Source of the DNA: Bifidobacterium colobi
Lineage (GTDB): Bacteria; Actinomycetota; Actinomycetes; Actinomycetales; Bifidobacteriaceae
Reading direction: 5' to 3'
DNA: 64,000 bases
NCBI RefSeq assembly: GCF_018555455.1
Contig: NZ_JAFEJU010000006.1
Location: forward strand, 50,980-114,979
This document shows, piece by piece, positions 44,022 through 52,437 of this stretch. Positions within the stretch are counted from its first letter, which is position 1. Each line of letters begins with the position of its first letter. The notes beneath the pieces are model-generated. The model saw only the letters and a program-made list of their open reading frames with translations, ran no database searches and had not been told where the DNA came from. The translations under genes and the position numbers were made by a program.

Positions 44022-44783
44022 TTACTGCTGGGGCATCTGTGGTTTCGGCGCCGTCGGTGGATTCTTCTTCTTTGTCTGAAGATCGTTGATGAAAGCTATG
44101 ACCGTCGCCGCTGTCGAAATGAGTGTTCCGACGATGACCAGATAGGCGCCGGACTGCATCATTTCTGCGCCTAGGCTGTGGCTGACGTGCTGCAAATCAT
44201 AAATAGCTATGAATAGGGTTATTGCCGAAACAATTGCGGCCGGCAAGTTCTTGCGAAGTAATACCAGTGCTGCGACAACAACTGGAATAATCAGGAACAC
44301 CCATCCATCGCTGGTGTCCATCAGAGTCTGTTTCAGCGCATAGGGCAGGAATGGGGATATAACGGTCAATACACACCCGACAAGTGCGGCTACGGTGATC
44401 AGGCTGAGTTTATGACCGGAGACCTCGACCTTGGTGTCATCCATCTTCTTGATGAAGTCAGTGACCTGTGCCGTGGCCTTTCCGGCCTGTGCTTTGAGCT
44501 GTTCGGTATTAATCGAATTTGCGGCTTGCTGTTGCCACGCAGGTTGCTGCTGGGGAGCAGGCTGCTGCTGCCAGATTGGCTGTTGCTGGGGGATAGGCTG
44601 CTGTTGGAAGCCGGGCTGCTGCTGAGGGGTTGGTTGTTGTGCAATTGGTTGCTGTTGGAAAACGGGCTGCTGCTGCGCAGGCGCACCTGATGGTGCGACA
44701 TTATCGGCCATGAGCGGCTGACCGCATGAGGTGCAGAACTTTGCATTATCCTTATTCGGTTGCCCACAACTCGTGCAATACAT
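44022..44783 (-). CDS. Zinc-ribbon protein with Gln/Pro-rich linker and multi-span membrane domain
   Basis: Zinc ribbon CTSCG-x11-CTSCG, then a linker of about 60 residues made of repeated QQQP(I/A/G/V) units, a short helical segment and four predicted transmembrane spans (about residues 120-240). It differs from its neighbours in lacking extracellular domains, so it may be the membrane scaffold of the set. AGAAAGGATATTCCT precedes the ATG, and a perfect 17-base dyad lies 21 bases further upstream. It is the first gene of the minus-strand zinc-ribbon operon. Confidence 0.7.
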   Translation of the reverse strand: MYCTSCGQPNKDNAKFCTSCGQPLMADNVAPSGAPAQQQPVFQQQPIAQQPTPQQQPGFQQQPIPQQQPIWQQQPAPQQQPAWQQQAANSINTEQLKAQAGKATAQVTDFIKKMDDTKVEVSGHKLSLITVAALVGCVLTVISPFLPYALKQTLMDTSDGWVFLIIPVVVAALVLLRKNLPAAIVSAITLFIAIYDLQHVSHSLGAEMMQSGAYLVIVGTLISTAATVIAFINDLQTKKKNPPTAPKPQMPQQ

Positions 44784-44804
44784 AGGAATATCCTTTCTAG
44801 GGTT

Positions 44805-44821
44805 GCTAACTAAAAGTTAGC
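44805..44821. promoter_or_regulatory. XRE operator-like dyad, site 3
   Basis: GCTAAC-N5-GTTAGC is a perfect dyad, extended by T and A to 19 bases, located 21 bases upstream of the zinc-ribbon start at 44783. Confidence 0.65.
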
Positions 44822-44915
44822 ACAGCAGCTATTCGTGATTGGCGATATTGTCACTGTAAGAGCACGGCAAAGTACGGCCGCGTAGAATTTACGGAAATGC
44901 GCCGCCCAGTGTCAC

Positions 44916-45869
44916 CTAAGCATCATGATGCAGCCTGGCCAGAAACTCCTGATATTCACGCTCCTCGGCGGGAGTCAGATGCCAGGACTCGTCATCCAGC
45001 AGCGGATCGTTGTCTTCAAAGAACTGGCGCAATGATTCCGGGCAGCCTTGCGGCATCACATTGTTATGCACATAGGTGAACTCGTGCGTCAACCAGCCCT
45101 CAGTCAGCCGACGATACCATTGCAATGCCTCATCCCAATCAGTGAACACCTGCTTGGCCGCATCACTGTCCGTTCCGATGCCTATAGCGAACCCGGCGTG
45201 CGCCGCCTCAGAACCATCAGCATCCGCGCGCACGTCTCGCGGAATCAGCGTGACGAAGAAGCATTGCTTGGATGTATCGTGGGTCACCACATCAGTGACC
45301 CACGAGCGTCCAAGCAGATACAATGCGGCACCCGTGCGCGAATCCCAGCGCAACGGAATCACCACTTCGTTGTATTGTTCATCATCGGCAATCAGCGCAT
45401 ACAGTCGCACAATATCGTCAGCGGACGCATTGCAGCCCGCCGCACTGGCACTGCCCGCATTCGGCTCAGGCGTGTGCAGTGACTGCTGCCGTGCGGAGCG
45501 TGCGGCGCTGGCACTACCGCCGCGCGCTGCCTGATCGCTCAAACGAAGCCCACGCTCGGCGCACAACGCACTGATCAGCTTCAGTGACTTGTCCTTGGCG
45601 CGCGGCTTGCGCTTGGTATTGCTGCGATGTGCGGTCGTCAACGCGTAACCATGATTGTCCAGATAGTTCAGGCATTGCCGGCGTAGTTTGGCCACCATCT
45701 GCGAATCATCAGGGTCGAACGTGGTGCCCGATTCCTCAAGCAGTTGGCGATGGTAGATGAACAGTACGGAATCCGTTACTTTGTCGTTGCGCTCGCAGAT
45801 CGCATAATCATCCCTGAGACGTGAGAGCAGATCATCGGCGAAATCGTAAGCAGTATCAGGATTAGTCAT
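44916..45869 (-). CDS. Hypothetical protein
   Basis: A soluble protein of 317 residues with no signal peptide or membrane span. An N-terminal helical domain (about 1-90) leads to a basic segment NTKRKPRAKDK, a low-complexity Ala/Ser/Gly stretch, and an alpha/beta C-terminal domain containing WDSRTGAALYLLGRSW and WYRRLTEGWLTHEFTYVHN. I do not recognise the family. ATG 45869 is chosen because GGAGGCAATC precedes it and the overlap with the upstream gene is then eight bases; the frame extends to 45968. It forms a two-gene operon with the gene at 45862. Confidence 0.6.
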   Translation of the reverse strand: MTNPDTAYDFADDLLSRLRDDYAICERNDKVTDSVLFIYHRQLLEESGTTFDPDDSQMVAKLRRQCLNYLDNHGYALTTAHRSNTKRKPRAKDKSLKLISALCAERGLRLSDQAARGGSASAARSARQQSLHTPEPNAGSASAAGCNASADDIVRLYALIADDEQYNEVVIPLRWDSRTGAALYLLGRSWVTDVVTHDTSKQCFFVTLIPRDVRADADGSEAAHAGFAIGIGTDSDAAKQVFTDWDEALQWYRRLTEGWLTHEFTYVHNNVMPQGCPESLRQFFEDNDPLLDDESWHLTPAEEREYQEFLARLHHDA

Positions 45870-47019
45870 GATTGCCTCCAGTGGCTGTGTGCGTAGTCCT
45901 GACCCAAGTGCGGCGTTGGAAGCTGCCGAGCGCCTGCATAATACGGTCGAAGTCAACGGTGTCGCCATATTCCGCGGCGCGATGGTTCTTCCACACGAAC
46001 CGGCGCAGACGATCCAAATCGGTCATGAATGGTATGAGCTGGTCGGTGCCGGGGAATGCCACGTTGAGATCACACAAGGCGATATCCATGGCGAAATCCA
46101 CCAGCCGGGGGAGTGCGGTCGGCAGCTCGTCGCCGGAATTCGGCGTGAAATACCGGCCCATCGGCCAGGAGTCATCATCGTGGCGCGTGACATGCTTGCT
46201 GAGTGTGGCGTACGCATTGTTATATTTCTGGGAGTCGAACACCGTATGCCAGTCCGGGTCGTTCGGCTTGTCATGATTCCAGTAGTATTGCTCGTCGCGT
46301 TCGTTTTCGCCGAGCTCGTTCGCCCCGCACCACGTCAGATCATCCGGCAGCTTATCCATAAGACCAAGCACCCGGCTGGATGCGGGGAGTTTCTGCTGAT
46401 ACTGCGCATCCGATGATGCGTGCGCATCCGCGCGGGTCACCTCGTAACCGTAGCGTCCGCAGGATTCGTTCGTGGCGTCGATCTCGCCGATGTCGTTGAT
46501 TGGCGTGAACACTTCAGGTGAGCAAAGGTTCGCGAGGTCGGCCATGGTGAACGAATCCGCGCGCATCAGCAGGAAGGCGACTGCGCAGTACAAGGCGGCA
46601 TCGTAAAACACGGTTGCCTCAGTTGGGTTTATGGTGCTTGCAGAGACACCTTCGTTGATGATCGCGTTGCTGCCTGGCACATCTTCGGCATCAGCGATGA
46701 ACTGGCTGATCTCATATGCCAAAGGATCGGCAAGATCGTAGTCGTATCCACTACCGTTCACATCATTCCAGCACTGTGTAGCCAAATCATGGAGTTTCGC
46801 ATACCGACCAAGTGCCATGGTCTCAACATTGCGCATGATGCGTTCGCTGCTCGTGCGGCTCGCGGCGTTCGCATCCGCGTCCGCAATGGTCCAATCAGCC
46901 AGTTCCAGCAGCATCCTGGTCACGTCGTGCACCGATTGCCGTATTTCATTGCAATCATGATGCTGCTTGATGCGCATTGCCAGATATTGTGCCGGAATCT
47001 GATCCACTCTGGCGTTCAT
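45862..47019 (-). CDS. Hypothetical protein, operon partner of 44916-45869
   Basis: A soluble, acidic protein of 385 residues without signal peptide. The N-terminal half is helical; the C-terminal half contains WCGANELGENERDEQYYWNHD (in part WCGANELGENERDEQYY), WPMGRYFTPNSGDELP and a WKNHRAAEYGDTVDFDRI-type segment. I recognise no known family. AAAGGAAAAGAGCGAT precedes the ATG. The eight-base overlap with the downstream gene suggests the two proteins act together. Confidence 0.6.
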   Translation of the reverse strand: MNARVDQIPAQYLAMRIKQHHDCNEIRQSVHDVTRMLLELADWTIADADANAASRTSSERIMRNVETMALGRYAKLHDLATQCWNDVNGSGYDYDLADPLAYEISQFIADAEDVPGSNAIINEGVSASTINPTEATVFYDAALYCAVAFLLMRADSFTMADLANLCSPEVFTPINDIGEIDATNESCGRYGYEVTRADAHASSDAQYQQKLPASSRVLGLMDKLPDDLTWCGANELGENERDEQYYWNHDKPNDPDWHTVFDSQKYNNAYATLSKHVTRHDDDSWPMGRYFTPNSGDELPTALPRLVDFAMDIALCDLNVAFPGTDQLIPFMTDLDRLRRFVWKNHRAAEYGDTVDFDRIMQALGSFQRRTWVRTTHTATGGNHD

Positions 47020-47313
47020 ATCGCTCTTTTCCTTTCCGTAAAGAACTTCGTTGACGGTATGTGCATGGTAAAAGAATGCGATATCACTCCAGCGTAGTAT
47101 CTACGGTTTCTGATTGCCGCGCTACGGGTTGCTCTCTGGACTGCCACGGTGAGGTTTCGTTGTCGTGTTCCAGCGTTGGCCTCACGGTTGGCTCCATCGT
47201 CAAGTTCCGTAGATTCTACGCACGGATTCAGCGTGCGGGCGATACATTCATGTCCACCGGGGAATACGGAGACGGTTTGGGGTGTTGACCTGAAGCCGTT
47301 GAGCACGAGAGGA

Positions 47314-48366
47314 ATGATGGTGGATTCCATGCACACAGGAGGTAACACACTGATTCGAGTTCCGCTGGAAGATCGATTCCGTAGGCTGACGAATTGCCGG
47401 CACACCAGCCCCGATTATGCGGCGTCGGTGATTCGCGATGTGGCCCGCATGCCACTTCGTGAATACTGTGCCGCGGCTGTGGCCCTCGACATAGTGGTCC
47501 ACCCACCGCAGCGGAAGAGCGAGGAAGGAGATGCGGATTTCGCCAGTGGTGTTGACGGTGACTTTTCGGACGGTGATTTGGCGGACATCGATTTCGATGG
47601 CCTTGATCTCAAGGATTTCGACCTGGATGAGCACCTGAATAACCAATGGACGTCGTTCTACGACGAGCTCAAAGCGGCTGTTGAAGCTATCGACACCGCC
47701 GGGCAGGAGGTGACGGTCAGCCCAGACATGAGCGTGGCAAGCCTGGCCCGACTGCTGCGCGGCAAGCTGCTGCGGCTCGACGCCGACAACCTGTGGTACA
47801 CGCCGGCCCACAGTGAGCCCGCCGGCAAGATTGGCGAGGCGGTTGAGTGTCTCGTCCGTCCGCTGGGACTGGACCCCAAGGCCAGCGAAAGGCGGCGGGA
47901 ACACCGCAAGAAAAATGAACAGCGATGGGTCGGGTTTACCGAGCCATCGCAATCCAAGGGTGGTAAAGCTCCTAGGATTCCGCGGATTCCGCGGATTCCG
48001 CTGGAGCAGCGCTTGCGGGAAAGCCTCAACAAGGCCGACCGTACCAGTAGGTTGCGCAGCGACAATCTGCTCGACTCGCTGCGACGATTGCCGCTCGCCG
48101 ATTACTTCGAGGGCTGCTCGCTGCTCGTAGGCGTCACCACGGTGGCGCGGATACGGCGGGTGGTGCTCGCCAGAACCGAACAGTTGGACGTGCCCGCATT
48201 TCCGTTGCTGGGCGAGGCGTCCTTAATACAAACCAATGCGATTGATTCGTATTGGACAACAGAAGAGAGAAACACCACTCGCCCGATGGGCGATGGGGAC
48301 GCGGACGTGAATCTTGCCGCAATCATCGCGCCGTTGGCGAAGATGGCCGACTTCCGTCTCGCCTGA
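47314..48366 (+). CDS. Hypothetical protein with internal duplication
   Basis: The product of about 350 residues has two related helical segments: LEDRFRRLTN...IRDVARMPLREYCAAAVAL near the N-terminus and LEQRLRESLN...LDSLRRLPLADYFEGCSLL near residue 250. An acidic DFDGLDLKDFDLDEHL stretch lies between them, and a tandem RIPRIPRIP precedes the second repeat. No known family. The start is uncertain: the frame is open from 47149, a GAGAGGA lies at 47307-47313, and candidate starts lie at 47314, 47317 and 47329. The 294 bases upstream hold only the divergent promoter region. It precedes the coupling-ATPase gene. Confidence 0.55.
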   Translation: MMVDSMHTGGNTLIRVPLEDRFRRLTNCRHTSPDYAASVIRDVARMPLREYCAAAVALDIVVHPPQRKSEEGDADFASGVDGDFSDGDLADIDFDGLDLKDFDLDEHLNNQWTSFYDELKAAVEAIDTAGQEVTVSPDMSVASLARLLRGKLLRLDADNLWYTPAHSEPAGKIGEAVECLVRPLGLDPKASERRREHRKKNEQRWVGFTEPSQSKGGKAPRIPRIPRIPLEQRLRESLNKADRTSRLRSDNLLDSLRRLPLADYFEGCSLLVGVTTVARIRRVVLARTEQLDVPAFPLLGEASLIQTNAIDSYWTTEERNTTRPMGDGDADVNLAAIIAPLAKMADFRLA

Positions 48367-48519
48367 CCGCGCTGCCGCCGCCAGTGAGTCGCACCGGCTC
48401 ACTGGCCTATTGGACTGCCCCGTGGCCGGGCTCGGCCTTACAACCGGGCCCGGCCTTACGGGCATGTCTGTCGTTTCTTGCCGTTTCTAGTCGTGTTGAT
48501 CAACTGAGAGGAGCATTCT

Positions 48520-49911
48520 ATGAGCACAATCATCAATACCGTTGAATCTTCCACCCTGGGCGAGCGGATCCTCGCCGCAGGAATCACCGCCTCCAACAAC
48601 ACCCGCGTCTCCCACCTCAACAACAACGACCTGATCATCGGCCCATCCGGAGCCGGCAAAACCCGCGGGTACGTGAAGCCCAACCTGCTGCAGATGAACG
48701 AGTCCATCATCGTCACCGACACCAAGGGCAACCTGGTCAGCGAAATCGGTCCGGTGCTCGCCGCCCACGGATACCGCGTGGTGTGCGTGGACTTCACCGA
48801 TCTGGCCGGCTGGGGGCCGAGCCCGGTGTGCAATACGCCGGGCGCAAGAATGATTGGCTACAACCCGCTCGACTTCATCCGCACCAGCCCGGAGGGTGAG
48901 TTCAACGAGCAGGACGTGACCGCCATCGCCGCCGCCATCAGCCCGGTGGAAAACAACAAAGACCCATTCTGGGATCAGGCCGGCGCCATGTACCTCTCCG
49001 CATTCATCGCCTACGCGATGCAATGTCTGCCGAAAAAAGAACAGAACCTCGCCACCGTGCAGCGCATGGTCAGCGTGATGAACGAGGGATCCATCCCGGT
49101 CATGATGGACGAAATATGCCAGATTGACCCCCAAGGTATGACCGCCCGCCGTTGGAAAGCCATCCAGGCTTCGCAGCGGGCGGACAAGATGGATTCCTCC
49201 ATCCGAGGCATCCTCGAATCCAAGCTCGCGCCGATGGCGTTCCGCGGTGCAACCGGAATGTTCACGCGTTCCGAGCGCATCGACTTCGCCAAGCTGGGCC
49301 GAGGCCACTGGGCGGTGTTCGTCAACGTCTCCGACACGGACCGTTCGATGGATCGCATGGTCAACCTGTTCTACACGCAGGCGTTGCAGCAGCTATGCCG
49401 CTACGCCGACACGCAGTGCCAAGGCAACCGGCTGCCGGTGCCGGTACGCATCTACCTCGACGACTTCGCCACGAACTGCCGCATCCCCGACTTCGACAAG
49501 GTCATCGCAGTGATCCGCTCCCGTGGCATCGCCGTGAGCGTGATTCTCCAGTCGCTCACCCAGCTGGAGAGCATGTACGGTGCCGCGACCGCCGCCAGCA
49601 TCGCCAACAACTGCGACCACTGGCTCTACCTTGGCGGGCAGGATGTGAACACCGCCCAGCAAATCAGTCTCAGGATCGGCTGCGAGCTGGATGAGGTGAT
49701 GCGGATGCCGCTCGACCGCGTCTACGTGTTCGAGCGCGGCCGTGAACCGGAATTCGCGGCGTCTTACGACATCGCCACCCACCCGCTGTACGGCGAGACG
49801 CCGGAAGGCCGCCGCCTGGCACGCGAGTCCGAGGACATCGTGGCCGCAGCGGAAAGCATCCTGATGGGTGCAGGTAGGCGCGTGGCCTCCTCGGGCCCCG
49901 AAGCCGAGTGA
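48520..49911 (+). CDS. VirD4/TraG-like type IV coupling ATPase, N-terminally short and isolated
   Basis: The motor domain is complete: Walker A IIGPSGAGKTRGYVKPNLLQ, then SIIVTDTKGNLVSE, Walker B IYLDDFATNCRIPDFDK and the arginine/glutamine block VSVILQSLTQLESMYG. This matches the VirD4/TraG family that docks substrates to type IV secretion channels. At 463 residues it lacks the usual N-terminal transmembrane anchor. No relaxase, VirB4 or other conjugation gene is seen nearby, so it is either a remnant or a soluble ATPase with another role. The reading frame is intact and codon use is like its neighbours. GAGAGGAGCATTCT precedes the ATG. Confidence 0.85.
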   Translation: MSTIINTVESSTLGERILAAGITASNNTRVSHLNNNDLIIGPSGAGKTRGYVKPNLLQMNESIIVTDTKGNLVSEIGPVLAAHGYRVVCVDFTDLAGWGPSPVCNTPGARMIGYNPLDFIRTSPEGEFNEQDVTAIAAAISPVENNKDPFWDQAGAMYLSAFIAYAMQCLPKKEQNLATVQRMVSVMNEGSIPVMMDEICQIDPQGMTARRWKAIQASQRADKMDSSIRGILESKLAPMAFRGATGMFTRSERIDFAKLGRGHWAVFVNVSDTDRSMDRMVNLFYTQALQQLCRYADTQCQGNRLPVPVRIYLDDFATNCRIPDFDKVIAVIRSRGIAVSVILQSLTQLESMYGAATAASIANNCDHWLYLGGQDVNTAQQISLRIGCELDEVMRMPLDRVYVFERGREPEFAASYDIATHPLYGETPEGRRLARESEDIVAAAESILMGAGRRVASSGPEAE

Positions 49912-50030
49912 GGCGGCTGGCCTTTATGGGTGGTGGGTTGCGGCTGTGATGGGTTGCAGCCGTGGTGGTGAACGGTTGCAGCCCATCCAAGCCCGCGACC
50001 GAGGGTAAAACCGGCGGAATCAGCAAAAAT

Positions 50031-50047
50031 GCTAACTGCCGGTTAGT
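50031..50047. promoter_or_regulatory. XRE operator-like dyad, site 4 (probable autoregulatory site)
   Basis: GCTAAC-N5-GTTAGT lies 26-35 bases upstream of the XRE gene start. Spacing and core match the sites before the zinc-ribbon genes. Confidence 0.55.
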
Positions 50048-50082
50048 GGACTTATGGTGGCCGCTGCATTGCAATGGTCACC

Positions 50083-50418
50083 ATGTCAACCACGAGTTAT
50101 CAGCGCTTCCTCTGGGCGGTCGGTCGCCGCATCCAGACGCTACGCAAATCCCGTGGTTTATCGCAGGAGCAGCTGGCCGAACAGCTGGACATGGACCGTG
50201 TGTCCATCGGCTACATCGAACAGGGCAGAAGATCGCCCAAACTCGCCACACTGTATGCGCTCGCCGGCACCTTGGGCGTGCACGTCAGCGATATCTTTGC
50301 CGGACTGGAGTACGAAGCGCAAGCGGAATTGGATACGGCTGACGCTCAGCGCGCCGCACTGGCACTGCGCACCAGCCGCGACGATGCAGAGGAGTCGGAA
50401 CGCAGCCTGTCCGTGTAG
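50083..50418 (+). CDS. XRE-family helix-turn-helix regulator
   Basis: A small DNA-binding protein of 111 residues. The Xre/Cro-type HTH spans about residues 10-70, with LRKSRGLSQEQLAEQLDMDR and VSIGYIEQGRRSPKL and the closing LAGTLGVHVSDIF. The acidic C-terminal tail has no recognisable domain. The start is 50083 or, in frame, 50074; no good ribosome-binding site is visible, so a leaderless transcript is possible. The dyad at 50031 suggests autoregulation, and similar dyads precede the zinc-ribbon genes, which are candidate targets. Confidence 0.85.
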   Translation: MSTTSYQRFLWAVGRRIQTLRKSRGLSQEQLAEQLDMDRVSIGYIEQGRRSPKLATLYALAGTLGVHVSDIFAGLEYEAQAELDTADAQRAALALRTSRDDAEESERSLSV

Positions 50419-50460
50419 CTATTCCATCGCGTAGCTATTGCATGGTCTACGCTGAGAAGC

Positions 50461-51456
50461 ATGACTTTACGTTTATGGCTCAGCGGTTTACGCCCCAAGA
50501 CCCTGCCCGCATCCATCGCACCGGTGCTGGTCGGCGCGGCATTGGCATCGCGCGTGATCAATCAGCTCGGCACCTGCATCGAAATCTATCCCGAGCCCGC
50601 GCAATGTACTGCCAATCGAGCCATAGTCGAGCCATTGCAGACACATTTCTGGCCGGTTGCCATACTGTGCATGCTCGTCGCACTGCTCCTGCAAATCGCA
50701 GTCAACTTCGCCAACGACTACTCCGACGGCGTGCGCGGTACCGATGAAGGACGCGACACTGCGGAATCGAACACGGCCGCAGCATTGGAACCGGGCAGTC
50801 GCGGCACCAAGCCACAGCGACTCGTCGCTTCGGGAGTGCCGCCGAAGCATGTGCTGATTGCAGCGGGCATTGCCGCAGCGCTCGCCGCGATCTGTGGTCT
50901 GGCAGCGGTACTGATTTCCGGCGCATGGTGGTTGTTGGCAGTCGGTGCCCTGAGCTTGATTGCCGGTTGGTTCTACACCGGTGGCAAGCATCCATATGGC
51001 TATGCCGGACTCGGCGAAATCGCAGTGTTCCTGTTCTTCGGACTCGCCGCAGTACTAGGCACCGAGTATGCGCTCGCCGGTACTGTTGACGCACTCGGTG
51101 TGGCCGCAGCCATCTGCTGCGGACTCAACGCCGTGATGCTGCTTATGGTCAACAATCTGCGCGATATCGAATCTGATGGCGACCATGGAAAGCGCACCTT
51201 GGCAGTGCGGATGGGGGAGCGGCGCGCCACCATCCTGCTCATGGTCTGCTGCATTGCCGCTTGGGCTCTTGGACTGTTCCTATGCATGTTCCTGTGGATG
51301 CCGTGGGGAGGCATCCTGCTGCTTTCCGGCATCGCCGTGCCGATTCGCATGGTTTCCAGCGTGCCGAAGCATCAGTTCCGCACGGCGCTGAGCGACGCAG
51401 GCTTCCAGACGCTGCTGTTTGCCGTCGTGGCAGCGGTTTCCGCAGTGATTGCATAG
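50461..51456 (+). CDS. menA: UbiA-family prenyltransferase, 1,4-dihydroxy-2-naphthoate prenyltransferase type
   Basis: This integral membrane enzyme of 331 residues has the two Asp-rich motifs of the UbiA family, FANDYSDGVRGTDE and NNLRDIESDGDHGKRT. The N-terminus LWLSGLRPKTLPASIAPVL is typical of MenA. MenA attaches a polyprenyl chain to DHNA in menaquinone synthesis. No other men gene is in the window, and as far as I know bifidobacteria are generally regarded as lacking a full menaquinone pathway. It may use scavenged DHNA or another acceptor. An insertion of about 30 residues between TM1 and TM2 carries a Cys pair. Confidence 0.85.
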   Translation: MTLRLWLSGLRPKTLPASIAPVLVGAALASRVINQLGTCIEIYPEPAQCTANRAIVEPLQTHFWPVAILCMLVALLLQIAVNFANDYSDGVRGTDEGRDTAESNTAAALEPGSRGTKPQRLVASGVPPKHVLIAAGIAAALAAICGLAAVLISGAWWLLAVGALSLIAGWFYTGGKHPYGYAGLGEIAVFLFFGLAAVLGTEYALAGTVDALGVAAAICCGLNAVMLLMVNNLRDIESDGDHGKRTLAVRMGERRATILLMVCCIAAWALGLFLCMFLWMPWGGILLLSGIAVPIRMVSSVPKHQFRTALSDAGFQTLLFAVVAAVSAVIA

Positions 51457-51528
51457 TGTTATGGTTTCGATGCACAAAACATAAGATGAATGTTCGCATT
51501 TGGCGACTTTGGGCGGTAGACTGGCCAT

Positions 51529-52269
51529 ATGTCTTACAAACTAGTACTGCTCCGTCATGGACAGAGCGCATGGAATAAAACCAACCAGTTCACCGGTTGG
51601 GTCGACGTACCGCTGACCGAACAGGGTGAAGCCGAAGCCAAGCGTGGCGGCGAGCTGCTCAAGGAGAAGAACGTCCTTCCGGACATCGTGTTCACCTCCC
51701 TGCTGCGTCGCGCCATCAACACCGCCAACATCGCCCTGGATGCCGCAGATCGTCTGTGGATTCCGGTCGAGCGCAACTGGCGTCTCAACGAGCGTCACTA
51801 CGGCGCTCTGCAGGGCAAGAACAAGACCGAGATCCGTGAAGAGTACGGTGACGAGAAGTTCATGCTGTGGCGTCGTTCCTACGCCACCCCGCCGCCCGAG
51901 ATCGATCCGAACGACGAGTACGCCCAGAACCACGACCCGCGTTACGTGGGCGACCCGGTTCCGGAAGCCGAGTGCCTGGCCGATGTGGTCAAGCGCGTTG
52001 AACCGTACTTCAAGTCCGCCATCGAGCCGGAGCTGAAGGCTGGCAAGACCGTGCTGATCGCCGCTCACGGCAACTCCCTGCGTGCCATCGTCAAGATGCT
52101 GGATAACCTGTCCGAGGAAGAGATCGCCAAAGTCAACATCCCGACCGCTATCCCGCTGCTGTACGAGCTGGACGAGAACTTCAAGCCGATCAAGCCGCGT
52201 GGCGAGTACCTGGATCCGGAAGCTGCCGCTGCCGGTGCCGCTGCCGTCGCCGCTCAGGGCCAGAAGTGA
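51529..52269 (+). CDS. gpmA: 2,3-bisphosphoglycerate-dependent phosphoglycerate mutase
   Basis: This glycolytic enzyme interconverts 3- and 2-phosphoglycerate. The phospho-His motif [20 protein letters not shown] is at residue 5 onward, substrate-binding [10 protein letters not shown] near 85, and the second catalytic His in [11 protein letters not shown] near 180. Length (246) and sequence are typical of dPGM. Codon use is that of a highly expressed gene. The protein ends in an Ala-rich tail. A terminator follows. Confidence 0.96.
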   Translation: MSYKLVLLRHGQSAWNKTNQFTGWVDVPLTEQGEAEAKRGGELLKEKNVLPDIVFTSLLRRAINTANIALDAADRLWIPVERNWRLNERHYGALQGKNKTEIREEYGDEKFMLWRRSYATPPPEIDPNDEYAQNHDPRYVGDPVPEAECLADVVKRVEPYFKSAIEPELKAGKTVLIAAHGNSLRAIVKMLDNLSEEEIAKVNIPTAIPLLYELDENFKPIKPRGEYLDPEAAAAGAAAVAAQGQK

Positions 52270-52295
52270 TCTGAAGCGCTAGCGCTTAAGACATC

Positions 52296-52328
52296 AAGGG
52301 ACTGCACAATCATGTGCGGTCCCTTTTC
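52296..52328 (+). terminator. gpmA terminator
   Basis: AAGGGAC-GCACA pairs with TGTGC-GTCCCTT around a four-base loop, followed by TTCG. Confidence 0.85.
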
Positions 52329-52361
52329 GTATACGCGCGGTGCGGTGAGCGTTGTACCGGC

Positions 52362-52401
52362 AAAAAGAAAACGGCGTCCAGTCGTAACCGGATCGCCGTT
52401 T
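52362..52401 (-). terminator. phoU terminator
   Basis: On the minus strand AAACGGCG pairs with CGCCGTTT, with inner CCGG/CTGG pairing, followed by TCTTTTT. Confidence 0.8.
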
Positions 52402-52437
52402 CGGGCATCCCCTAGGGGATAGGTCTTGAATTATCGA

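Noticed and set aside
47020..49911. Integrative conjugative element
   Set aside because: Only a VirD4-like ATPase is present; no relaxase, integrase, VirB4 or attachment repeats were seen.
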